Below are positions 7,453 through 15,964 of a stretch of DNA of 64,000 nucleotides, piece after piece. Under the pieces are notes generated by a model. That model searched no databases. It was given only the letters and a program-made list of their open reading frames with translations, and was not told the origin of the DNA. Made by a program: the position numbers and the translations under genes. Position 1 is the stretch's first letter. Every line of letters begins with the position of its first letter. The DNA is from Sebaldella sp. S0638 (GTDB lineage Bacteria > Fusobacteriota > Fusobacteriia > Fusobacteriales > Leptotrichiaceae): contig NZ_JAMZGM010000001.1 in the NCBI RefSeq assembly GCF_024158605.1, positions 163,183 to 227,182 on the forward strand, in the 5' to 3' direction.

Positions 7453-9036
7453 CTAACTATATTTTTCGGATAATTTTTCCAGACTGCCGTAATCAATTTT
7501 GCCGTTATGTCTTTTATCCACCGGAATTTTATCTATAAAAATTATTTTATCTGCGCTAATCCCCATTTCATTTATTTTCACTTCCAGATTATCCTGAATC
7601 TGAAACTGTTCTTCTTTATCCTCTGTATAATGAATTTCTATAAATAAAAGAATTCTACCTTTTTTACTGATAATTGCTGTTCTTTTTATATCTTTTTCAA
7701 AAGAAAGCATTGTTTCTATGGAAAAAGGATAGATTTTTTCACTGTCTCTGGAAATCTCTGCTTTTGCCCTTCCAAGAAGCCACAGCCTGCCTGAATCATC
7801 TATATATCCGAGATCGCCTGTTCTATGCCAGAATTTATCTTCTATTACTAATTTTGTCATATTCCCGCTGCCTCTTATATCATTCAGATAAGTATCCAGT
7901 ACATGATCACCTGATACAATAATCTCCCCTTTTTCACCCTGTTTCAGTATATTCACAGGATCTCCGAAGCTTATTTCAGGATCATTTTCTATTATCATTA
8001 AATCTATGTCCTCTATGATTTTTCCCGCAAGAAGTCCGCCGCCGTTTTTCATTTTTTCCACATCGTTTTCTTCTAATTCATTATAGCATAATTCAGCCAT
8101 TGGTTCAGCCTCTGATGAGCCGTAAATTATTTTTATTTCAGCATAAGGAAATAATTTTTTCAGGTTTTCCATTATCTCAGGAAATACAGGTACTCCCCCT
8201 GTGATAACCTTTTTTATACTATGGATACTTCTTCCTGTATTTTTATGTATTTCTATCATATTATCAAAAAATGAAGGAGGAGCAAGTATTGTATCCACAC
8301 TTTCCGACATTATCTGCCCTGTAATAAGTCCGCCGTCAGTTTCCTCTATTTTCCTCAGATCTGTATCTGGAATTATACTTGTGAGTCCGCTGTGCATGTT
8401 TGATAATAAAAACATGGGAAATGCCACTAAAACTTTGTTATGTTCTGATATTTCAAGAGTTTTTTCCAGCACTTTCTGCTGTGCAGCAAGAAAACCGTGT
8501 GTTCTCAAAAGCCCTTTCGGTGTTCCTGTACTCCCGCTGGTAAATGTAACAAGTGCTTTTGTATCAGGAGCTGTTTCACTGCACGAAAAATCAAAAGAGT
8601 AATCTTCATATTCGGAAAATTTCCTGAATCCCGGCATTTTGCCGTTAGTCATGTATTTATTAGGTATTTTTCTTATTTCACTGTTCATATAGCAGAACAT
8701 TCCCGCTTTTTTCCCGGAAATTATCAAAGCCTTTAACGGATGTATTTTACAGCAGTTCTTTATATGATTTGAATCTGCATAAGGATCAATAAAAACAGCT
8801 ACCAGTTTCATCTTAAATATTGCCGCCAGTATAGAGTATAATTCCACAGACATCGGCAGAAACAGTAAAACACCATCTCCTTCCTGAAGTCCTGACTCTT
8901 TGAACATATTGGCTATTTTAGATGAATTTTTTTCAAGATAATTAAATGAGATTCTTGATGAAGTTTTAGTATCAATAACAGCTGTTTTATTAGGTAATTT
9001 TACAGCAAGTTCTTTTAGGATATCTGATACATTCAT
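7453..9036 (-). CDS. OleC-like AMP-dependent acyl ligase
   Basis: Adenylate-forming enzyme of 527 residues. It has the phosphate-binding loop TFTSGSTGTPKG, the A5-like motif IIYGSSEAEPM, the hinge motif HRTGDLGYIDDSGRLWLLGR and a C-terminal catalytic Lys in HNGKIDYGS. The SSEAEPMA context and the GDLGYIDDSGRLW stretch resemble OleC-type enzymes, which adenylate beta-hydroxy acids, more than acetyl-CoA synthetases. It overlaps the GNAT stop by 4 nt (ATGA), implying translational coupling. It is the last of seven tightly packed genes that start with HMG-CoA reductase. The substrate is unknown: a fatty, beta-hydroxy or isoprenoid-derived acid is plausible. Confidence 0.85.
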   Translation of the reverse strand: MNVSDILKELAVKLPNKTAVIDTKTSSRISFNYLEKNSSKIANMFKESGLQEGDGVLLFLPMSVELYSILAAIFKMKLVAVFIDPYADSNHIKNCCKIHPLKALIISGKKAGMFCYMNSEIRKIPNKYMTNGKMPGFRKFSEYEDYSFDFSCSETAPDTKALVTFTSGSTGTPKGLLRTHGFLAAQQKVLEKTLEISEHNKVLVAFPMFLLSNMHSGLTSIIPDTDLRKIEETDGGLITGQIMSESVDTILAPPSFFDNMIEIHKNTGRSIHSIKKVITGGVPVFPEIMENLKKLFPYAEIKIIYGSSEAEPMAELCYNELEENDVEKMKNGGGLLAGKIIEDIDLMIIENDPEISFGDPVNILKQGEKGEIIVSGDHVLDTYLNDIRGSGNMTKLVIEDKFWHRTGDLGYIDDSGRLWLLGRAKAEISRDSEKIYPFSIETMLSFEKDIKRTAIISKKGRILLFIEIHYTEDKEEQFQIQDNLEVKINEMGISADKIIFIDKIPVDKRHNGKIDYGSLEKLSEKYS

Positions 9037-10010
9037 GATATCACCCTCCCGTACAGATGATATGTTCTCATGATTTCACCATATTTTCCGGAGATTTTCC
9101 CGGACATATTATCTTTATGAATCAAAGCATGAATTATATTTTTATAACCCTTTTCCACAGCAGTCTCATGAAATTTTTCCAGCAATACTGTTCCAAGTCC
9201 GAAATTCTGATATTCAGGATTTACTGCAAGAGTTTTTAAAATTACTGTCTCTATTTTATTCCCCGAAGACATCTCGTTATAATCAGGGATTCCAAAGACA
9301 AAACCTGCGGGTTTTCCGCTTTTATATGCGGTATATATAAAATCACAGTCCATGACATCCTTTATCTTCATATAAGAAGATATGAAATCTTCCCTGCTTA
9401 TTTCCGAATATAAAAAGTTATCCTTAAACGACTCTATAGACATATCATATATTTCATTTATATATTTGTCAAAGTTTTCTTTATTAATTTTTTTTATCAC
9501 TAAATCAGAATAAAATTTCATTTTTTTTAATTTTTCTGATACTCTGAATTTTTTCTCAGGCTCTTTTACCAGTACGGAATAATACTCTGCAATTACTTCA
9601 TATCCTGATTCCATGAATATTTCAGGCCATTCCGGCGGATTATACGGTTCCAGAAAAAACGGATTTTTATTATCTCCTGTTATAAATCTGTATTTCTGCC
9701 ATGTATTCCCGTCCAAAGGCCCTATAAGATATTCCAGTCTGTATTCCTTTGCCCTCTTATACATATACTCTGTTAAAAACAATCCCGCTTCTTTATTTTC
9801 AGCAGCAAAATGTCCGATATATCCCGTTTTTTTTCCCTGTATTTTATTTCCGGCATTCCATAATGACGCCCTTGCGAGAATATTCCCCTTATCTTCCGCA
9901 ACAACACTTTCCAAAGCACCACATTTCTTCACATTTTCCCTGTCCAGATCAAAGCTTTCAAAATTACAAAATTTTTCCAGCTCATTTTCTGAAATAATAT
10001 TTATCTTCAT
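9033..10010 (-). CDS. GNAT family N-acyltransferase
   Basis: 325 residues, longer than a single GNAT domain. The N-terminal half contains GYIGHFAAENKEAGLFL and GPLDGNTWQKYRFI. The C-terminal half (about 175-320) has the acyl-CoA site pattern LAVNPEYQNFGLGTVLLEKF, followed by ALIHKDNMSGKISGKYG. This looks like a degenerate-plus-active tandem GNAT. It lies 14 nt after the polyprenol-kinase-like gene, and its stop overlaps the AMP-ligase start. In this context it may N-acylate the head group of a lipid, for instance the amino group added by the BtaA-like enzyme (inference). Confidence 0.82.
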   Translation of the reverse strand: MKINIISENELEKFCNFESFDLDRENVKKCGALESVVAEDKGNILARASLWNAGNKIQGKKTGYIGHFAAENKEAGLFLTEYMYKRAKEYRLEYLIGPLDGNTWQKYRFITGDNKNPFFLEPYNPPEWPEIFMESGYEVIAEYYSVLVKEPEKKFRVSEKLKKMKFYSDLVIKKINKENFDKYINEIYDMSIESFKDNFLYSEISREDFISSYMKIKDVMDCDFIYTAYKSGKPAGFVFGIPDYNEMSSGNKIETVILKTLAVNPEYQNFGLGTVLLEKFHETAVEKGYKNIIHALIHKDNMSGKISGKYGEIMRTYHLYGRVIS

Positions 10011-10024
10011 ATAACCACCTTATT

Positions 10025-11356
10025 TTAAAAAAATATTTTTCCCCATATTGGTATTAAAACTATAAACGAACATAAAAATACTGTGAGCAGATGTTTTATA
10101 AGCCTGTGTTTATTCAGTGTATAATTTTTTCTTTCAGGCTGTAAAAAATTAAATATCAGTGTTGATAAACATACTGCTATTATGCAAAAAATCCAGATTA
10201 CTTTTTCAAAAGAATCTGAAAAAATATTCATAAATATTGTAAGATAGGATATTCCTATCAGGCTGTTTATTAAAACCACCCTCTTAAAATCTATTTCAGG
10301 GTGTGTATATCTCATTCTCGCTGTCCCGATTATGGATAAATGTGATGAAATAACTGTGAGATACACATAAAATATATCCTCTGTATTTGTTATTCTGTAA
10401 ATAACAAGCCAAAAAAGTGCTGGCAGACATATAATCAGCATTGTGAAAAAATCATAAGGTTCTTTTTTGTCAAAGTCAGGTTTTACAGTAACTGCTCTAT
10501 ATAAAACATAAAGAAAAAGAGTAGCCATAGTCCATTTTAAACCGCCTGTAATCCATACAAAATAACAGTAAAATGCTCCTGTCAAAGCTGCATCGTCTGA
10601 TAGAGATGCGTATTTCTTTCCGAAAATAACTATTAAAAATAAAATTATCGTAACCAGAAGATTTATTCCCGTGGTGAAAATATCAGCTTCCATGGAACTT
10701 TTTAAAATAAAGAAACTTAACACGGGAACAAATATATTATCCAGTCCCCTCCATGATATAGCTTCGAGAATCATAGACAAAAACGCCATTAATAATGAAA
10801 TTATCACTGATTCTGCAAGACCCAGAGGCGTAAAAAGAAGCAGCGATCCCAATGTTATGAATAATGTAACAAAGAAAAATATTGCTGATCCCTCTACTGA
10901 TTTTTCTCCTACTACGGATTTATATTTTATTTTCCCGAACCTCACTCCTCCCAAAGCTGCCAGTGCATCTGGAAAAATGAGAATCAGAAGAGGTATATAA
11001 TACAATATTCTGTTTGAATATGAAAATACCCACAGTATCACTATACTTACTATAAAGTACAAATCTCCCCTTGATTTTCTTTCTTCTTTTCTAAGTGCCT
11101 TTCCTATTCCTCCGCTGAATTTTTCCATATTTCTTAGCAGTAAAAGCACTATAATAAAGAATATTCCCAGATATACCACTCCTGTAAGCGTTTTAAAAAT
11201 CAGCGGAAACAGCAGAGCTATGAGTCCCGATCCTATATGAAGAAGTTTTCTTGTTAGTTCCGAATCTGCTTTCCCCTTCTTCTCCAGTCTGTCAATTACC
11301 AAAAAAAGCAATCCATACAGTAAAAAAATTATCAGGATAAATACCAGTGTTTTCAT
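10025..11356 (-). CDS. Dolichol/phytol kinase-like membrane protein, possible double-kinase fusion
   Basis: Polytopic membrane protein of 443 residues. The N-terminal half (about 1-215) matches the dolichol/phytol kinase (SEC59/VTE5) and CDP-diglyceride synthase superfamily: LTRKLLHIGSGLIALLFPL, then IFPDALAALGGVRFGK and KSVVGEKSVEGSAIFFF. The second half contains LSDDAALTGAFYCYFVWITG, which recalls DUF92/VTE6 prenyl-phosphate kinases. If correct, the protein could phosphorylate a prenol twice to give the diphosphate used by a UbiA enzyme. The DUF92 call is weaker than the first. The ATG overlaps the upstream stop by 4 nt. Confidence 0.78.
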   Translation of the reverse strand: MKTLVFILIIFLLYGLLFLVIDRLEKKGKADSELTRKLLHIGSGLIALLFPLIFKTLTGVVYLGIFFIIVLLLLRNMEKFSGGIGKALRKEERKSRGDLYFIVSIVILWVFSYSNRILYYIPLLILIFPDALAALGGVRFGKIKYKSVVGEKSVEGSAIFFFVTLFITLGSLLLFTPLGLAESVIISLLMAFLSMILEAISWRGLDNIFVPVLSFFILKSSMEADIFTTGINLLVTIILFLIVIFGKKYASLSDDAALTGAFYCYFVWITGGLKWTMATLFLYVLYRAVTVKPDFDKKEPYDFFTMLIICLPALFWLVIYRITNTEDIFYVYLTVISSHLSIIGTARMRYTHPEIDFKRVVLINSLIGISYLTIFMNIFSDSFEKVIWIFCIIAVCLSTLIFNFLQPERKNYTLNKHRLIKHLLTVFLCSFIVLIPIWGKIFF

Positions 11357-12453
11357 TTTACTATCCTTTCCACCACAAAACCGGAATAAAAAAATGTTTT
11401 ATCTATGGCATGAAGATTTTTTGCTGTTTCTGACAGGGAAATGATCTTATTTCCCAGTTCTTCCGGTCTGCTTCTCGGTACCATCATATTCCAGTATGCT
11501 AATACTGCACCGTTTGAAGAAAATTCATATATCTTTTCCAGAAGTTCTTTGTACTTTTCACTGGAGATATATTCAAATATATCGCTTAAATTGAATTTAT
11601 CTATAGTTTCTTCTGAAGTTTCCAGATACTTCTCTATACTTACATTGTGTAATTCCAGCCTGTTCAGATTACTTTTTATTTTTTGAAAATTTTCCTTTCT
11701 CATGGCAAAAGGAAGATTTTTGGTATATTTTCCTGTAAGTATATATTCTATATAGGGATTTTCAGATACATCAAGTTCGGTAAAAGCATACTTTGCCTTT
11801 TCTGACATTACAGCTGAAAGACTCGTATTATCAGCATAATCAAAAAGTCTCGGGTCTCTCCCCAGTTTTCCCACAATGAACTTTGAAAAAAATATTCTGA
11901 ATAGAATCTTCCATCTCAGATTATTCCATTTTTTATTATAAAATTCATATCTTTCTTCTTTATTTTTCTTTTCAAGAAGTTCCGCCACTCTTTTTTGGCT
12001 GTGAATAAGACTCAGGACTTTCTTTCTGAAAATCTGAAAAAAGTTATCGAATCTTCCGGTATTTATTACTCCTGCCTCTATTAAAGCCATATTCTCATTC
12101 CAGTATTTCTCAGTTTCTCCCAAAAGATAATCCTTTAATTTTCCATAGTATTCCTTTCTTCTTCTGCTCTCGCTAAACCCTAAAAATTCCAGCATTTCTT
12201 CATATTCAAGTGCCAGAAATGCGGCCTTTTTCAGCTCTACAAGTCTGAGCTGGACAGGATTCAGATCTATTCCTATTATCTTTCCCGGATTCTTAACCAG
12301 CATAGCAAAAGTATTTTCCCCTGCTGATGCTATGGACATACACACATCCCCTTCTTTAATATCCAGCACCTCAAGTAAAATCTCCGGATCTTCCCAGCAT
12401 TGCGCATATCTTATTATAGAAAAATCAACTTTTCTGCTTACTTCGCTCTCCAT
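11353..12453 (-). CDS. BtaA/DUF3419-like SAM:lipid 3-amino-3-carboxypropyltransferase
   Basis: 366 residues. The start KVDFSIIRYAQCWEDPEIL and the SAM-binding segment VCMSIASAGENTFAMLV with IGIDLNPVQLRLVELK are the signature of BtaA-type enzymes. BtaA moves the aminocarboxypropyl group of S-adenosylmethionine to diacylglycerol in betaine-lipid synthesis. Later motifs GRDPRLFDYAD and NLSDIFEYIS also fit. No BtaB N-methyltransferase gene lies next to it, so the product would stay unmethylated or be further changed by the GNAT or ligase. It overlaps the upstream gene by 1 nt (TAATG) and the next by 4 nt. The acceptor alcohol is unknown. Confidence 0.85.
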   Translation of the reverse strand: MESEVSRKVDFSIIRYAQCWEDPEILLEVLDIKEGDVCMSIASAGENTFAMLVKNPGKIIGIDLNPVQLRLVELKKAAFLALEYEEMLEFLGFSESRRRKEYYGKLKDYLLGETEKYWNENMALIEAGVINTGRFDNFFQIFRKKVLSLIHSQKRVAELLEKKNKEERYEFYNKKWNNLRWKILFRIFFSKFIVGKLGRDPRLFDYADNTSLSAVMSEKAKYAFTELDVSENPYIEYILTGKYTKNLPFAMRKENFQKIKSNLNRLELHNVSIEKYLETSEETIDKFNLSDIFEYISSEKYKELLEKIYEFSSNGAVLAYWNMMVPRSRPEELGNKIISLSETAKNLHAIDKTFFYSGFVVERIVK

Positions 12454-15059
12454 TATACCTCCGCTTTTTTGATAACTCCTGTGCTTCCGTCTAATTCCAC
12501 TATATCTCCGTCTTTCAGCCAGTCTGTGACCTTATTTACTCCGACCACTGCCGGTATGCCAAGCTCCCTTGCCACAATTGCGCTGTGGGAAAGCAGGCTT
12601 CCTTTTTCCACTATAAGTCCTTTAGCAAGAGGAAATACCATTACCCAGCCTGGATCAGTGGAATGTGCTACTATTATACTGCCTTTTTCTATAACGGTTT
12701 CATTAGGATTCATTACTACCTGAACTTTTCCCCGTACTATTCCTTTACAGCAGCCTGTCCCTTTTCTTATATCAGTATTGAGATTATCATCTTTATCAAG
12801 GGAAATATACTCAAAATCATCGCTTATAACCCCGAAAGTTTTAAATCTGTCAGGAAGTCTGTCCTTTTTTCTGTCTTCCCCAAGCTTTATCTTTCTCAGC
12901 TCCACTGTTTTTTTCATGTCAGGAAATGTAGAAGTCCCGTTTATCAAAGAAAATATCTCATCTTTTTCGAGATAAAATATATCTCCTTTATTATCAATAA
13001 TTCTCTTTTCCTGAAATAATTCGCCCATTCTCAGAAAAATTCTTCTTACCTTGCCGTAAACTCTGGTTCTTTCATATCTCAGATTTTCCCTCAGTGCTGT
13101 ATGCTTCCTTGCGAGCCTTAGCGTTCTTTTAAATCTGTATTTTTTTATAATATTACTCTTGAGTTTATCAAATACTTCTTTCTCTTTATCTTTCAATTCT
13201 GCCAAACTGTCATTCTTTTCCCGTTTTTCACTCTTTGCTGTTTCAAAAACTGTTTTTAATAAAAGTTCGGGATTTTCATGTAATGTTGGTGATTCTAGTT
13301 TCAGCTCGGCTATACTTCTGTCCCCGAATCTTTCCATATATTCATCAAAAATCTTTCTGAATTTTTCACTTTCAAATACTTTATTCTCAAAGTTTTTTAT
13401 ATCAGCGGCATTATTTATTATCCCCTCATCCCTGACAATATCTGCCATCTTTTCTATATATTTTGAAGGTTCCACACTCATAATTTCAGTTTCATGTACT
13501 ATTAGTTCATTATGAAGGATTCCGTCTTCAGTATCCAGTTTATATTTTTGTATTCTGTTTTTCAGCACCCCAAATGATATCATTGTATAGAAATCATTTA
13601 AAATAGGGGTCTGCCAGTTATATAAAAGCTTATTTTCAAGTTCTGTATAATAATTATATAACTCATATTCCGACATTTCCCCTGTATTTCTATTTTCAAG
13701 AGTATTATTCAAAAGCTTTTTAAATCTTTTTACTTTAACATCTATAAAAATAAAGTTTATCCCAAATCCCAAAAAAGTCCTTACAAGTGTTACTCTGCTA
13801 AAAAAACGTCCTATACTGCCGGTTTCCTTTATACTTTTTTCCACTTCTTCGGGAAGTTCCTCTTTTACACCCATCATCTGTTCCATAAACTTTCTGTTTG
13901 CCTTAAATCCCGGAAAAAGTGTAAGAAGTTTATACCAGTTTAAAAGATTATAATAAATTCTGCTGTTAAGATATCCCAGCATACAGTTAAACACAGGCAG
14001 ATAATCTCTTATTGTTTTTTTATCCACACCCATCAGCAGGGAAAACTGCTCGTATACCTTGGAATAAACACTTCTCACAAAAGAAAATGTAAGAGGAAGG
14101 GTTATTCCGCTGTAGCTTTCCACAATATTGCTGTTATCCCATATGATTTCCCTTTCTTTTTTCCGGTTTTTTCCAAGTGTGGTAACAGGTCTTGACTGTA
14201 ATATATAAATTTCACCGTTTTCAATTCCCCATTCAATATCCCTAGGAGACCCGGATTTTTCCTCTGCTTTCTTTACTATAAGAGCGATTTTCTTTATATA
14301 ATCATCATTCAGAACCTGACCATTTCTTTTGTCGATGTCTGTTTCTACATTTATAATACCTGAACCATTTTTATTATCCAAAACACGCATGATTTCTTTT
14401 TCATTTATCTGTTTACTGAGAATCTCGTTATTTTCCAAACTTACTATATATGTATCTCCCGAAATCTCCCCATTTACCAAACTTGACCCGAGACCGTATA
14501 CAGCACTGATCACTGCTTCATTATTCCCGTTTACCGGATTTTTACTAAAGGCTACACCTGCTGATTCGGAATTTATCATTTTTTGTACTATTACAAAAGG
14601 AAGTTCATATTTTATATCTATATTATTGTTTTTTCCATACTCATATATATGATCTGCAAACATAGACTTCCATACTTTTTTTATATAAATTTCTATATCT
14701 TCTTTTTTTACATATAAAAAACTTTCCAGCTGACCGGCAAACGAAAACTTTTCAGAATCCTCAGCCCGTGCAGATGACCTTACTGCATAATATTCAGCAG
14801 CTCCAAGCTTCTCTGCGGCATCCAGAATCTGAATACTGTTCTCCCCAAACTGAAATTTATCTGTTAATTTTATAATTTCACTTTTATCACTAAAACTGGT
14901 AATGTCTTCTTCAATATTATCGTAAAAAATCTCCGGACTTACCCCAAACCATTCAGGAACAGTAAATCCATATTCTTCCAGTTCAAAAAGCCCTTTGATT
15001 TTTCCCCCGGTATTTTGAAAGCTGTGATAATTTTCCCTGTTCACAATATATTTTTTCAT
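12453..15059 (-). CDS. Rifampin-phosphotransferase/PEP-synthase-like dikinase
   Basis: 868 residues in three parts. The N-terminal ATP-grasp/PPDK-N domain (about 1-320) has YYAVRSSARAEDSEKFSFAG, VAFSKNPVNG and RDIEWGIENGEIYILQSRPV. A divergent middle domain (about 325-745) has no PEP/pyruvate TIM-barrel features. The C-terminal swivelling His domain has GSLLSHSAIVARELGIPAVV with catalytic His825. This is the architecture and length of rifampin phosphotransferases, which phosphorylate an alcohol using ATP and release AMP and Pi. It lies 2 nt after the UbiA stop. In this cluster it more likely phosphorylates a pathway intermediate than an antibiotic (inference). Confidence 0.85.
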   Translation of the reverse strand: MKKYIVNRENYHSFQNTGGKIKGLFELEEYGFTVPEWFGVSPEIFYDNIEEDITSFSDKSEIIKLTDKFQFGENSIQILDAAEKLGAAEYYAVRSSARAEDSEKFSFAGQLESFLYVKKEDIEIYIKKVWKSMFADHIYEYGKNNNIDIKYELPFVIVQKMINSESAGVAFSKNPVNGNNEAVISAVYGLGSSLVNGEISGDTYIVSLENNEILSKQINEKEIMRVLDNKNGSGIINVETDIDKRNGQVLNDDYIKKIALIVKKAEEKSGSPRDIEWGIENGEIYILQSRPVTTLGKNRKKEREIIWDNSNIVESYSGITLPLTFSFVRSVYSKVYEQFSLLMGVDKKTIRDYLPVFNCMLGYLNSRIYYNLLNWYKLLTLFPGFKANRKFMEQMMGVKEELPEEVEKSIKETGSIGRFFSRVTLVRTFLGFGINFIFIDVKVKRFKKLLNNTLENRNTGEMSEYELYNYYTELENKLLYNWQTPILNDFYTMISFGVLKNRIQKYKLDTEDGILHNELIVHETEIMSVEPSKYIEKMADIVRDEGIINNAADIKNFENKVFESEKFRKIFDEYMERFGDRSIAELKLESPTLHENPELLLKTVFETAKSEKREKNDSLAELKDKEKEVFDKLKSNIIKKYRFKRTLRLARKHTALRENLRYERTRVYGKVRRIFLRMGELFQEKRIIDNKGDIFYLEKDEIFSLINGTSTFPDMKKTVELRKIKLGEDRKKDRLPDRFKTFGVISDDFEYISLDKDDNLNTDIRKGTGCCKGIVRGKVQVVMNPNETVIEKGSIIVAHSTDPGWVMVFPLAKGLIVEKGSLLSHSAIVARELGIPAVVGVNKVTDWLKDGDIVELDGSTGVIKKAEV

Positions 15060-15061
15060 CT

Positions 15062-15964
15062 CTACCCCTTAATCAGCGGAATTATTCCCAGCATTAAATA
15101 TACTGCCAATATCCATACCCCTGAAATTATTTCAAATATTCCTCCGTTTTTACGTTTTTTTATAAATTCAAATGATTTTATCACTGTTACTGTCACTATT
15201 AATCCAAGCAATATTCCTGTCAGAGCCAGAGAGTTTGTTTTTACAGCCGTTACCATACATAAAATAAAGCTTAGTATCTGTATAAAAACGAATATTAATA
15301 CTGAATTTTTTATTCCCCATAACTTACTGTATGTTGACACCCCGTCTTCTTCATCTTCCGGAGCCCTTATTTTTCTTCCTGTTTCAGTACACATTCCATT
15401 TAAAAACCCTATTATCAGGTATAAACAAACATACGGCAGATATTTCCATTCCGGAAATGCGCCAAACTGATAAATAATAATAAATAAATGAAATAATATC
15501 ATGATAATCATATGTGAAAAAACATAAACAGCCTGATGTTTATTCAGCCATTCAGGAACAAAAAATTCTTTTGTCATAAGTAACATGTACAGATAAACTA
15601 AACAAAATATTATAAGGACATTTTTATTAAAAAGTAAAATTAGTATGACCTGTATTAAAAATCCCCCGATACCTATATTCCTTAATTCTTTCAGTGTTAC
15701 AAGCCCTCTTGGCACAGGTCTGTAAGCCCTGTATTTCATGTCTTCTTCAAAATCCTTAAACTCGTCTGCTATTCTTAACTGAAGAAAAAATATAAACATA
15801 ATAACAAAAACAATAATTATATCTTTTAGTACCGGAAATACAAAATTATTTTGAAGTATCTGCACAAAGCACAATGTGGAAACTGAAAGAATCAATATCA
15901 AAAGACCATGTTTAAATACCGGAAATCTCTCTTTCTGATAAATATATAACGTCTTTAATGTCAT
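15062..15964 (-). CDS. UbiA family prenyltransferase
   Basis: Integral membrane prenyltransferase of 300 residues with about eight membrane segments. The first Asp-rich motif is LRIADEFKDFEED (Asp67, Asp71 and Asp75), followed by YRPVPRGLVTLKEL, the usual RP-P/S-G loop. The second conserved site is TGRKIRAPEDEEDGVSTYSK. These bind Mg2+ and the prenyl diphosphate. Its ATG overlaps the HMG-CoA reductase stop by 1 nt (TAATG). The acceptor is unknown: there are no quinone or heme pathway genes nearby, so it is unlikely to be plain MenA or UbiA. Confidence 0.88.
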   Translation of the reverse strand: MTLKTLYIYQKERFPVFKHGLLILILSVSTLCFVQILQNNFVFPVLKDIIIVFVIMFIFFLQLRIADEFKDFEEDMKYRAYRPVPRGLVTLKELRNIGIGGFLIQVILILLFNKNVLIIFCLVYLYMLLMTKEFFVPEWLNKHQAVYVFSHMIIMILFHLFIIIYQFGAFPEWKYLPYVCLYLIIGFLNGMCTETGRKIRAPEDEEDGVSTYSKLWGIKNSVLIFVFIQILSFILCMVTAVKTNSLALTGILLGLIVTVTVIKSFEFIKKRKNGGIFEIISGVWILAVYLMLGIIPLIKG

